A stretch of DNA of 21,563 bases, from NCBI GenBank assembly GCA_022539475.1, contig VCMS01000511.1:1-21563 (forward strand), in the 5' to 3' direction. The stretch is from Gracilaria domingensis (lineage: Eukaryota; Rhodophyta; Florideophyceae; Gracilariales; Gracilariaceae). Position 1 is the stretch's first letter. The number at the start of each line of letters is the position of its first letter. The notes below the pieces were generated by a model. That model saw only the letters and a program-made list of their open reading frames with translations, was not told where the DNA came from and did no database searches. The position numbers and the translations under genes were made by a program. Shown piece by piece: positions 7,818 through 15,858 of this stretch.

Positions 7818-8800
7818 TGTAGAGCAAGGCGAAATAGCGTGATAATCGTGGGGATGCTACTCATATAAGCAGGGGTGAGTATAGGAGGATGCAACCCCAA
7901 TGTATGAGTGAGACCCAATTTCGGAGGTTACTTTGGAATGGCTTTCCCAGTATTTTACCTCTAATCAGGGGCGCCATTGCTGGCTGTCACCGCTAGGTGA
8001 ACGCATGTATGACACCACCGTGTGTGCATAATACGGGAGGGGATAGTTGGTGCACTGGGCCTGACACTCGATTAGCTATCGTGGTACCGGAATCCTGCGG
8101 GTGTGGCACGCACGTGTTACATAGTTAGTTAGTAGACCTACTTAGGTGAGCGTGATCTCGCGGGACGCGACCACCTTTGTTAAGTCAACCCGAGCACTCC
8201 CCAAGTGAAGTCTTTGTCGAGGAGCGCTCTTCGGGTGGACTCAGCACGAGTGAGGCTCTAGCGCCAGCCGCCTACGTGGGTTATCACTCTCACGAGTATA
8301 GCCGCGTCTGGGTACGGTGGTCCTACCCTCTCCGGTACCTCTGAGGAACATCTATCTTGATGTCAGGACTTGCGAGTCATACCGAGGAGGTATCAGACTA
8401 GATTACGAAGTGATCCGACTCTGTATAAAGTTTAGCCATGGTTACGGAACCCCTTGCATCCCTGTCGGAGGATCTCGCCCCGCTCCGGGCACAGTGCCGA
8501 AGAGGCCCTACCCGTCGCCTGTGGGTGTTGGTTTTTCTTGTTGTTCCGTGTTGCCTTCCCTCCCGAGACTACTCTCGTCATTGGTCGCGTCGCATCGTTA
8601 CCGACATTACCCCATCTCTGGAGTTTCTCACCGTTTTCCCACGAATGTGCCTAGCACCTCTGTCGGTATAGCTAGTGCCACTTTGGTCTTACACTCAAGT
8701 TACGGTGGTACAGAGAGCTCTGTCGCTGGTCTACCATATCGCACCAGAGCGGAACTTCGGTCAGTCTGGTGGGTTTTCACTTTTCCGAGTTTACCATACA
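7818..8800 (+). repeat. Solo LTR of a Ty3/gypsy element, inserted in the copia element
   Basis: It starts TGTAGAGCAAGGCGA, homologous to the E3 (TGTAGTGCAACGCGA) and E1 (TGTGGAGCAAACCCGA) LTR starts, and ends CCATACA, giving TG...CA termini and 983 bp. The flanks are TTCGT (7813-7817) and TTAGT (8801-8805), a 5-bp target duplication with one mismatch. The copia protease-side linker reads up to the right flank and the pre-integrase domain resumes at the left flank, in the same frame if the LTR and one flank are removed. Internal homology to the E1 LTR includes the ACCACCT..CAACC.GAGC and GACTCA..GAGTG.GGCTCTAG blocks near 8180-8260. A TATAAAG lies at 8424-8430. No internal region is present, as expected after LTR-LTR recombination. 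The 168-codon plus frame 8317-8823 crosses the LTR end and is regarded as chance. Confidence 0.82.
8424..8430 (+). promoter_or_regulatory. TATA box of the solo LTR
   Basis: TATAAAG lies about 606 bp into the LTR on the LTR's sense strand, corresponding roughly in position to the box in the E1 LTR. If still active it would drive transcription rightward (plus), antisense to the copia Gag region. Confidence 0.45.
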
Positions 8801-8805
8801 TTAGT
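8801..8805. repeat. Right target-site duplication of the solo LTR
   Basis: TTAGT follows the CA end of the solo LTR and pairs with TTCGT at 7813-7817. A 5-bp duplication is usual for Ty3/gypsy integrase. Confidence 0.7.
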
Positions 8806-9349
8806 GTTGTGATGGTGAGGTAGTGAGCGCTAGGGGCCGGGGACGAAATGAACGCTTGGAACGGTTGGTCAGAGGAGTTTTGAGGCGATTGCGTTGGGTG
8901 CTGGGTAGTGGAGCAGGAGGTGGGCTTGTTTATGGCTCGGAGCGGGAGCTGCGTCTGGGAGCTTTCAGACTGGTGGTTTTGGCCGAGCTTGAGGTGGGTC
9001 CCAGGTTGAGGATGTAGGTGCTATTGTTCCAGGATGCTGTGCCAAGCACTGTTACTGGTATCGTGCGACTCAGAATATATGCAGTATGTGCTGTAAATAT
9101 GACGGGGGCGAGATGTCGCGTGATCGCACGAACAGAGACGAGGTTCCCATTGATGTTTTTGTTTATCAGTGTGGGTACATTCATTGAGAATCCCATATAA
9201 CTGATTAGTCGAAGACTGCTTCTCTTCCTTGTCTCTAGGGGCGTGGATGAGACGGTGTGGGTTACAATGTGGGTTTTATGTCCGTTTCGTCTGTGGTGCC
9301 GTGGGATACAATGCTTGGATGGGCTCCAGAGTCCAAAGCGTACGTACAC
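8806..9349 (-). pseudogene. pro: copia protease and spacer to integrase
   Basis: The active site ALDSGAHPSIVSHGTT is read in one minus frame (Asp-Ser-Gly region 9322-9336), which stops near 9264. A second frame, 8930-9349, carries the rest: GFSMNVPTLINKNINGNLVSVRAITRHLAPVIFTAHTAYIL, equivalent to the NLLSVxxLxxxG..f...g..i strands of copia proteases. After a stop near 8930 a basic/Pro-rich spacer (KRSFRPRPLALTTSPS in one frame) leads to the right flank of the solo LTR. The protease would mature Gag-Pol by self-cleavage. A single frameshift just after the active site inactivates it. Confidence 0.8.
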
Positions 9350-9399
9350 TGTGAAGTGTCTGGCGTGTCCGTGTCAGGGAGTGATTCGAGATATTTCAT

Positions 9400-10240
9400 G
9401 GCCTGAGCCATTTCTTCCGCTATGGCATCCTCTGCAGCAGATCCCTGTTTGGCAATGGAGCGAGCTCGTGGGTTGCGTTGTCGTGGGGGTTTGACATTTT
9501 CAATCTCTTTAGTGAGGTCAAGGACGGCGTTGCGTACGCTGCGTGTGCTAGACCCTCCGTAGCGTCCGCGGCCACGGCCACGTCCTTTTCTGTAACCGTG
9601 GCTGCTTGTTCGGTTCTGTGATGATGAGGGTCGTGTAGCAGATAAGTGTATGGGGACCTGTTAAGACAGTAGGTGTTTGTACTGCTCGAGGCGGTTTTGT
9701 GTCCCACGTATGGTCAGAGGTGAGTTGCCAATCATCATGGATATGGCTCGCTGTGAAAATCTCTCATCTATCAACAGACTCTGTCGTATGAAGGTCACGG
9801 TCATTTTCTCATCGGATATACCCGGAGTTTGTGCAACAATTGGTTTGCGCCGGATGGAGATATGTTGATTGTTGTACTCGGAGATGGTGCCGGTCTTTCG
9901 AAGATTCATGGCCTCCAGTGAATGACTGTAAAAATGTTTGGTATACTGATAGTCGAAAATGTTCATGACAGTTTCTAAAATTTGGACAAATGAGCCCGTG
10001 AAAACTGTGGGTCGGCAATTACGTTGATGACTTCCTCCGTGGTGCTTTTTGTAATGATTCGTCGTAAACCAGCAACTGCTTTAAGTGTTCTAAGTTATGA
10101 GGCTGAGAAATCTAGTCGATATGATCTGTGTAGTCATGTTCAGTGAAAATGTCTTGCAAGTTCTGTAACCATTGAAAATAATTTTCTGTTGTGAGTTCAA
10201 TGAGGTTTTTTGTGAACGTTCACGTATGCTGGGATAAGAA
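9400..10240 (-). pseudogene. gag: copia Gag
   Basis: The N-terminal part, near 10200-10000, reads TTENYFQWLQNLQDIFTEHD and EHLKQLLVYDESLQKAP across stops and frameshifts. The best frame (9661-9966) reads MNIFDYQYTKHFYSHSLEAMNLRKTGTISEYNNQH, then EKMTVTFIRQSLLIDERFSQRAI. This matches the copia (UBN2-type) Gag pattern of helices with a Y.....L..l+...g.si.ey...f core. A basic Arg/Lys stretch near 9560 (RKRTWPWPRT in one frame) may stand in for the nucleic-acid-binding tail; no CCHC knuckle was found. Two frames after that (9420-9707) lead to the protease. Gag would form the particle shell. The first ATG cannot be fixed because the N-terminus is eroded. Confidence 0.7.
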
Positions 10241-10349
10241 ACCGGAAGACTGAGAGAAGAAGAAAGATTCTTCTTTTGTTAGGTGGGTGGTGTAAGCAAT
10301 CACTTGCTATGCTTTTTTCTAGAACTTATGCCAGATGTCTCGCTTTTAG

Positions 10350-10645
10350 CAGTAGTAAAAGCATTATGCTCGCGTCTTAAGCGTAAAGAGTTGGAAGAAA
10401 TAATCTGGGTGAATGAAAGGAGTGCTAGGACTATAGATCAAGTTCTGGTTTGGTACGCTGATGCGCGGTTGCGCAAAGTTGTAAATAATCTGACAAAAAG
10501 AAAACTCGATGACCGCATTGCCGGCAGTCGCTGCACAAAATGCTTTTTATTTGGAATTGCCTCGTGACTACTCTATATAGGCGTGATAACCTCGTGCGAC
10601 TTATAGTGTTAAGGTCTCTATCAATGGGCGTTTTAATAAGTTATG
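10350..10645 (-). repeat. copia 5' LTR (decayed)
   Basis: The block 10505-10640 aligns to 4710-4865 of the 3' LTR. Shared parts are the ATCAAT..GCG start region, CTTAT, GTTATCACG, the TATA-type CTATATAG, CCAAATAAA and GCGACTGCC. Most differences are G-to-A or C-to-T in this copy relative to the 3' LTR. The inner (left) boundary is not visible: homology fades near 10480, and Gag coding is recognisable only from about 10240. The 96-codon-class plus frame 10283-10567 crosses this region and is not conserved between the two LTRs, so it is not called. Confidence 0.55.
10571..10581 (-). promoter_or_regulatory. TATA box of copia 5' LTR
   Basis: The minus-sense CCTATATAGAG lies about 65-70 bp inside the LTR and is followed 20-30 bases on by CCAAATAAA, a possible polyadenylation signal. 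The 3' LTR copy has the degraded counterpart CACATAGAG. Short U3 regions of this kind are common in copia. Confidence 0.45.
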
Positions 10646-11138
10646 ATTACCAATACCGATACTGTATCTTTGAAGAGAGCTTGCTCTTTCGTTTGGGGAC
10701 ACAATGAAGGATTTAAGCGTTGATGGAACTTAAGTAAGACCGCATTTGATGCAAAATTGCGCGTTTATTCTGGATAAAAATATGGTGAAATCTAGTTTGC
10801 AAGCAGAGATGCGGGCAAGTCCGGTGATAGGAGTTTAAAATGGAATTTCGTCTAATACAGGAAATCAATATATTGCCATTTGGTATTCCTCAAAATAGGT
10901 TCTCGATTCTAAGAACAGAAGTAAAGCTCCAGCGCGAGGATTAAATTTGCATGATGCTCATGGCTTGCATTATTGTGCACAAAAAGTGCCTCATTGAAAA
11001 TGATTGTATGATAATTGATCCACTAGAAAACGAAGATGGAGACATTGCAGAGGTGACTGGGAAACAGCTGCAGGGCCGCAGCAAAGAGATGAAATTCTGT
11101 ATTATATTCTTAATAAATGATCAGCTGAGTTCATTAGC
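10646..11138 (+). other. AT-rich stretch with possible transposase C-terminal remnant
   Basis: No gene is clearly supported. The plus frame from 10951 reads MMLMACIIVHKKCLIENDCM..IDPLENEDGDI and then RSKEMKFCIIFL. This resembles the C-terminal end of PIF/Harbinger transposases, where an ACxvLHNxCI helix is followed by an acidic stretch and an R.eix.fl helix. Upstream plus frames in 10646-10950 are full of stops; one reads LKRACSFVWGHNEGFKR, vaguely like the E-x-x-FGxxKxRF region. Catalytic Asp residues are not seen. This is a hypothesis from pattern only. Confidence 0.3.
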
Positions 11139-11600
11139 TTACAACTTGTTAACAATTTTTTCCATCAGCGAGCGCATCTTAAAGCGTTGCTTGTTACCAC
11201 GTTTACGTTTTTCAATTATCTGGGAGTGGAGATCCTTCTGATTGTTAGAGTAACGTTCTAGAAATCCGTTATCACTGGTCTTTGCACGTTTACGGCTATT
11301 TGTCATGCCAACCTCACATATATCATGTTCCGTATTACAGGCTCTTGGTGTTTCATGTCGGGCTTTTTGAGCCTCCAACTCCTGCAATTCTTTGCAGAAT
11401 AGGGGCTTCTCATAAGGTTTTCATCATCTCCGTCTCGAGCGAACTTACAATTTTTTTGTATGTAGGTTTTATAGTCCTGTATAAGATAGACAAATTTTTT
11501 CTGTTATGCTTTAGCTGATCTTACAATCTGGTTTTTATCTTTGGCCAGCTTAATTGCACTAGCAAAATATTCTTTCATTGACTTTCCTTGATCAGATTTT
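11139..11600 (-). pseudogene. Possible Myb/SANT-like DNA-binding protein remnant
   Basis: The minus frame 11139-11387 reads LEAQKARHETPRACNTEHDI..GFLERYSNNQKDLHSQIIEKRKRGNKQRFKMRSLMEKIVNKL, an acidic-to-basic helical (coiled-coil-like) tail. Immediately upstream, in another frame (about 11390-11590), it reads MKEYFASAIKLAKDKNQIVRSAKA and KKFVYLIQDYKTYIQKNCKFARDGDD, a trihelix-type pattern. The order of trihelix, short acidic spacer and coiled-coil tail matches the Myb/SANT-like accessory protein carried by PIF/Harbinger transposons and related domesticated host proteins. Stops and one frameshift break it. No database comparison was possible, so both the fold and the family are inference. Confidence 0.35.
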
Positions 11601-12240
11601 GATCCTTATTAAACGACCCTCATTTCTTGCAGCAATATAATGATTGTATCGTGATCATAGCTTGGTTTTTTGTCTGCTTTGTTTCTATTATTCTTTTAGA
11701 AGATGTGATAACAGCAAAATTAGAAACGGCATTACCATCTAATTCACTGTTTGTGGCATCAGTATTTGTTAGCTCGTTTTGACGATATAGTCTTGGGTGT
11801 AGTCTTGGGTGCATATAAAGGGCATGACCATTTCATATCGTGCGCTGACATTAGTGTCTTCACAGCATGCTGCTTAGCAGTGCAAAGATTGTCTGATATC
11901 TTCGTAATAATTGTTCCGCGAAAGAGGGGGTTCCCACTTTTGGAATTCTGGGATATGGGAAAGACAAGAGTCTGAACTGTGAGTTTTACGTGGGCAGTAG
12001 CCGGCTGTTGAATAGGCGATATATCACCTCTGGTGTTTCTTCGTTTGTTTGCCTTTTTTGGGGCGAAGTGCTGGACAATAATAATGTCTTCAGAACTGTC
12101 TAGGGAAGTTTCTATATTTTGCAAAGATGTCCTTAATTTTGTAAAAGTCTTGTGGAGGCGGTTCCAAGGGAGTGTCCCGCACTCCATTGGACTCTGCCAA
12201 AAGATTTTCTTATCTCCGGAGATTGCTCCGGAATAAAATC
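11601..12240 (-). other. AT-rich stretch with a 142-codon minus frame, unidentified
   Basis: The minus frame 11759-12187 stays open (MECGTLPWNRLHKTFTKL...SSKRANKY) and contains a basic KKANKRRN patch, but I recognise no family. A second frame, 11620-11814, continues with SELDGNAVSNFAVITSSKRI, which fits with its neighbour. Together with 11139-11600 these could be one old minus-strand gene, but the codon pattern is weak. Composition changes abruptly at about 12240 to very GC-rich. Confidence 0.25.
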
Positions 12241-12273
12241 ACCCTCCACCCTGAACTGCGCCCGTCGCCGCCC

Positions 12274-12386
12274 CCGTCTGCGCTCGCTGCCGTGCGTCTG
12301 CCGCCCGTCTGCGCTCGCTTCCGTGCGTCTGCCGCCCCGTCTGCGCTCGCTGCCGTGCGTCTGCCGCCCCGTCTGCGCTCAGTGCT
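12274..12386 (+). repeat. Tandem repeat, 31-32 bp unit
   Basis: Units start at 12274, 12305, 12337 and 12369, the last one partial. Each reads CCGTCTGCGCTCGCTKCCGT and then GCGTCTGCCGCC. The near-perfect identity implies recent expansion. Open frames across it only translate the repeat (RRRTAASADG-type on the minus strand). Confidence 0.85.
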
Positions 12387-12415
12387 ACGCGCCGGCGCCG
12401 CGGCGCGCCGCCGAA

Positions 12416-12712
12416 GATGATGAGGTCGCGCGCTGCGGCGCGGCGGCAAAGAAAGGAAGCTGCGCGCCGCTTGCTGTGGCGCGCCAATGAGGATAATGAG
12501 GTTGCGCGCCGCGCGCTGCGGCGCGCATAAGGAAGAGGACAATGAAGTCGGGCGCCGTGCGCTGCGGCGCGCGTGAGGAAAAGGAAGATGAGGTGGCGCG
12601 CCGCGCGCTGCGGCGCGCCTGAGAACGATGAAGTCGCGCGCCGCGCGCCTCGGCGCGCCTGAGGCAGAGGGCGATGAGGTTGCGCGCCGTGCGCTGCGGC
12701 GTGCCTGAAACT
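12416..12712 (+). repeat. GC-rich minisatellite with hairpin cores
   Basis: About six units of roughly 42-60 bp, each GATGAGGT-x-, then a core GCGCGCCGCGCGCTGCGGCGC, then GC-TGAGGAARAGG-type sequence. The core is an interrupted palindrome (GCGCGCCGC, loop GCGCT, GCGGCGCGC). Units are seen near 12416, 12488, 12540, 12586, 12627 and 12674. The ARG/ALA-rich frames that cross it (for example 12385-12840 minus) are repeat translations, not genes. Confidence 0.8.
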
Positions 12713-12909
12713 GAAGATGGTACCACTGGCTCTGTACTGGTGTTGCGTCTCTCGCGCTGCTGTTCCTCTGAATTGCTACGGACGGGAATGGACGCTTCTA
12801 CTGTGAACCAAAGGAAATGAGGGAAAGCGATGTGGGACACTGTTGCTACCGCTGCTGTGGGACTGTTACTGTTCTGGAAGTGGGGCTGCGGCTACTGAAT
12901 GATTGGCGC
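12713..12909. other. Spacer between minisatellite and E3 LTR
   Basis: I see no gene or clear repeat here. Part of it may belong to the E3 LTR, whose outer end could not be fixed. Confidence 0.4.
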
Positions 12910-13738
12910 GCCGTGTGACTACTGTTGTGCAAAACCCAGCGATGGGGAAAGACACGCAAAGGCGGTTCAGACCCTCTCTCAAGAGGCGAGCACAGCAGTA
13001 GAGCGCTCCCACAGGTACGACACGGCAATGCCGGGTGTAAGACCGGGGTCGACCCTTCCCAAGTAATGGAGGGAGCGAAGCGGCGAAGAAGAAGCGTCCA
13101 GCGGTAGAGAACACACGACACAAGTCGGCAGTAGCGTCACGTGCGTAGCACGCGGTACCCACGAGTGTGGCGATGACACGCGAGAGCGGTAATAGCCCAC
13201 GCGAGTGTGTCGAGCCACGAACGGTATGCACCGGTACACCAAGTAGTGCTACCTGTATAACAGGGACAGAAATAAAAGAAACACACACAAAGTAAACACG
13301 CGAAAGCGGTAGTGGTGTTAATGATGCCGCGAGGCGGATGATGAGCCCTGCACAAGGTGCCGACTCTCCGGGAGGAGGATATCGGTCACCAAGGGTGAAA
13401 CATCAGAGCCGAACACTCGGTTCGTTCGTTTACTTCCCCGACAATGGGTGCAGCTCAACCTACTAAGTAGTGTAGAGTGCAAACCCACTGTCAAGCGGTG
13501 TAGCGAAAATATCTAGAATAAACATCTAAAATACCCCAACTAATGGGTGCAAACTTCCCACACGTGTGTGACCCACCGGCTAAGCCGTGCGCCTCATAAC
13601 ACTAATTCTAATATTAAGTATACCCAAGAATGGGCTGATCTCACCAGTTACTCATACTGTGTGCCACCACCTCCCGGCATCGCCGTGCATGTTATGAATC
13701 GCATCAGCGAAGGAGTCCCGCAATCGCGTTGCACTACA
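12910..13738 (-). repeat. E3 3' LTR (outer end approximate)
   Basis: It starts TGTAGTGCAACGCG at 13738, directly after a purine tract, and aligns with the E1 and solo LTR starts. Shared blocks include TTCATAA.., GTATGAG, ATTAG near 13610, and CTAAAATACCCCAA with a CCCACTG block near 13480-13540. The outer end should be a CA 830-980 bp in; candidates near 12910-12930 are weak, so 12910 is an estimate. CGCGAGAGCGGT and CACGAGTGTG motifs recur inside (13145-13315). Frames such as 12866-13288 minus are regarded as non-coding LTR sequence. Confidence 0.65.
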
Positions 13739-13741
13739 TTT

Positions 13742-13755
13742 CCCCCTCCTTAGGG
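13742..13755 (-). promoter_or_regulatory. E3 3' polypurine tract
   Basis: The minus-sense CCCTAAGGAGGGGG, followed by AAA, sits immediately before the TG of the 3' LTR, the classic position of the plus-strand primer. It is also read as Pro-Lys-Glu-Gly at the end of a minus frame whose TAG stop (13734-13736) overlaps the LTR start, an arrangement common in compact LTR elements. Copies of the core occur at 17810-17821 and 286-299. Confidence 0.7.
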
Positions 13756-13800
13756 TGCGAGACGACCACGCGAGCGATTTCGTTTTCCTCCTCTGGAGTG

Positions 13801-13808
13801 TATTTAAG
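13801..13808 (+). promoter_or_regulatory. TATA-like box upstream of the antisense ORF
   Basis: TATTTAAG lies on the plus strand 168 bp before the ATG at 13976. The leader between them is strongly pyrimidine-rich (CTTCC and TCTC runs), a context often found around transcription starts. There is no direct evidence of use. Confidence 0.3.
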
Positions 13809-13975
13809 CACGTCGGCATGACGGTCTCCAATCCGGCCTCCCCGGTCTCTTCTAACGGCGACTCTGGTCCACCCCTCTCCACGCGTACTGCGGTAGTGTC
13901 TCCTCCGATACCTCGGCGCGCTCTCCTTCTCTCTCGCTTCCAGCGCTTCCTTCTCTTCCTCGCGCCGCTTCCGCG

Positions 13976-15858
13976 ATGCCTAACCCCAATCAGGGCGACG
14001 ATCAACCGCCTGTCGGGTCCCAAAACCAATACTTTGGTGGGTTTGCTGGTGTTTCACACCTTCCTCCTCTGGAGTGCCTCCTTCACAGCCGGCCTCCGCT
14101 GGCGTTCCGCTCCCTCAACCGGTCAATCCGGGATTCCATACTGCCCCTCTTCCCCAGACGGGTGGTCAACTTCCGCCCCCGGCGTCTGTACCGCAGTGGA
14201 ACTGGATCGCTCCTGCTGTTCCGGTCCAACCGGTAGTCAACCCGTATGCGGGCGCGTGGGCGTCGTATGACGAACTCGACAACGTCGACCCTCGCAGCAA
14301 TCCCACACCGTTCTTACGGGCTCCGTGGTTTCATCCGCAAGGCGTGACCAATCGTTCCCTCGTCGAGGCGTATGCCGATGGCAGTGGTCACCTCCCAGGA
14401 GGCGTGCACGTCTGGATGACGGTGACGTTCGACTGGCATTACCGGATTACCGTGCCTACCAACGCGCTCGTCCACCATCGTGGTCAGTCGCACAACTCCG
14501 CCCGAGCGGCCATGGTTCGCGTAGCGCACATGCGCATGTTTCGCACGTACTCAGAGCGCCCGATTCCGGCGAACTTCCGTTTCGACGTGGCCTTCTTCCG
14601 AACACTCGGCGAAATCCAATATGGAGAGAATCTTGCCCGGCTCGCCGGTGTGGTGGAGCGTTACCAGAACGTCCCCGTTCACCAGGATCTCCTGTGCTGG
14701 ACCCGTCCGCTTCTGCGTGCAGAATTTCGATATCTCCCACGCGTACCGCGGTCCAACTACCTTCAAACAATGATCCGTCCCGAACGACGTGCCCGCTCCC
14801 GATGGGGTTACCTTATCCCGTATCAAAACACGGAGTCAAACCGGATTCGTCCGCGCCACATGCGTGGGAGATATGTTCCTCTCCCCTTTGTGTGGGCGTC
14901 CGTGGAGGTCTGCCGTGGTTGTTACGTGGAACTCCCCCCCTGTCTCACGTATGTGGGTAGTAGGCTCGTGACAAACCCGTTTACGGGATGGTGGAGCGTT
15001 GTCCTCACGGAGTGGGCGGCGCGAACAGCGGTGTATCTCCTCAACGAGGTATATGACCAGTATCGACTGTGGTTCATTCTCCCGCGCTTGCGGCAACTCA
15101 TCCGAGCCTTGGATCTCACTATCCGCTTGGCGGTAATGGAAACTTCTCGGAAGTCATGTGCCTCTTGCGAGTGATTGATGGAGTCGACTGGAACCAGGTT
15201 CCTCGTTCGCAGAGCGCGCGCGACGAAGGCGATCTTGCCATTGACCGGTCTCCGGGTCGCAGGTTCCCACTGTCGGGTGATTACATCTACTACGACCCTG
15301 GACACCGGTGCCGATTACCAACGCCGAGGCGGAACTTCTTCGGAATGCCGAGCGAGTCATCCCTCCGGGGCACCCAACGGGTTTCATCATGACTGATGAG
15401 TTCTTTCACCCTGTCGGGGATCAAAACATCATGGTTGATGACGCTCCGATGACGGTGACGACTATGGCGATGACAACTTCGCAGCAGCTCCGGTGGAGGG
15501 GGCAGTACCTTCTTCAGCAGTGCCAGGTCCCCAAGCGGGTGTCGACGCGATCTTCTCGACTCCGGTGAATGTTCCCTCTGCGCCTCTAGCGGCTCCTGGG
15601 CCCGTAGTGGCTCCTGTTCCTACGCCTGTGGCGGTTCCGACTCCAGCGGAGAATGTTGCTTCGCCTGCGATGGCGGCGTCGGCTACGCCGAACGAAGCCG
15701 CGAACGCGGGACTTACCGACGAAGCACGGGCTGCCGTGATAGCTCAATTCCTCAGCGAGGCTGGTATCTCCGACTCGACATCTGGCGACGTCTCGCAGAT
15801 GCGCGACGCGCTAATTGCGCAGCTTGCGAACGCTGGAGACCAGCAGGAATCCGAGTAA
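13976..15858 (+). CDS. Unknown protein, antisense ORF inside Ty3 element E3 (frameshifted)
   Basis: I do not recognise this protein. It starts MPNPNQGDDQPPVGSQ at 13976. The reading changes frame near 14055, near 15120-15150, near 15300 and near 15445, and ends at TAA 15856-15858, giving about 620 codons in all. The longest clean stretch is 14074-15174. Seen in order: a Pro/Gln/Ser-rich N-terminus (PQPVNPGFHTAPLPQTGGQL); a globular centre rich in Arg, Tyr and Trp (GVHVWMTVTFDWHYRITVP, FRFDVAFFRTLGEI, VEVCRGCYVELPPCLTY); an acidic run (DDGDDYGDD); a Pro/Ala/Val-rich stretch; and a C-terminal helical piece (LTDEARAAVIAQFLSEAGI, MRDALIAQLANAG). Codon third positions are GC-rich, and the breaks look like one-base indels, partly in homopolymers. 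It lies between the E3 chromodomain and 3' LTR on the opposite strand, the position of the antisense extra ORFs known from some plant Ty3 lineages. No RT, capsid or envelope motif is visible. Confidence 0.6.

Larger units (their letters stand above)
4554..10645 (-). mobile_element. Ty1/copia LTR retrotransposon with two nested insertions
   Basis: On the minus strand the order is 5' LTR (about 10350-10645), Gag, protease, GAG-pre-integrase plus integrase, RT, RNase H, polypurine tract and 3' LTR (4554-4870). Integrase before RT is diagnostic of Ty1/copia. Removing the solo LTR (7818-8800) and the inverted-repeat element (5325-5668) leaves roughly 4.8 kb, normal for copia. Both LTR copies share a block at 4710-4800 and 10505-10590. 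The element is dead: the integrase and RT catalytic motifs are altered, and there are several stops and frameshifts. E1 truncates the outer part of the 3' LTR. The 5' boundary is set by homology of the two LTRs and is good to perhaps 10 bases. Confidence 0.85.
13734..13975 (-). pseudogene. Possible C-terminal end of E3 Pol abutting the LTR
   Basis: A minus frame of about 80 codons opens after a stop near 13978. It reads a Glu/Lys/Arg-rich segment (REEEKEALEAREKESAPRY), then LKYTPEEENEIARVVVS and HPKEGEM, with its TAG stop at the very start of the LTR. The ending at the polypurine tract is what a Pol 3' end usually looks like. The Glu/Lys-rich style also resembles minus-strand readings at 16040-16250, on the other side of the antisense ORF. 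The frame shares bases with the 5' leader of the plus-strand ORF. It may be chance; it is not joined to the chromodomain frame, which stops at 16429. Confidence 0.4.

Noticed and set aside
7839..8813. GTGAT repeated at 7839-7843 and 8809-8813 as target duplication of the insertion
   Set aside because: The implied ends (AATCG...GTGTT) are not TG...CA. The alternative boundaries 7818-8800 have TG...CA ends, homology to two other LTR starts and a near-perfect duplication of their own.
8317..8823. 168-codon plus-strand ORF
   Set aside because: It lies within the solo LTR, crosses its end into copia sequence and has no counterpart in the homologous LTRs.
10283..10567. 94-codon plus ORF
   Set aside because: It covers the decayed copia 5' LTR; the aligned 3' LTR does not preserve it.
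12385..12840. 151-codon Ala/Arg/Ser-rich minus ORF and overlapping frames
   Set aside because: It is only the translation of the minisatellite; the repeat is the simpler explanation.
12866..13288. 140-codon minus ORF with Cys/Val-rich sequence
   Set aside because: It falls in the E3 LTR; no motif and no conservation with the other LTRs.
14325..14960. 211-codon plus ORF overlapping the antisense gene in another frame
   Set aside because: It is very Arg/Pro-rich, as expected for a shadow of GC-rich coding sequence; the 14074-15174 frame has the more protein-like composition.
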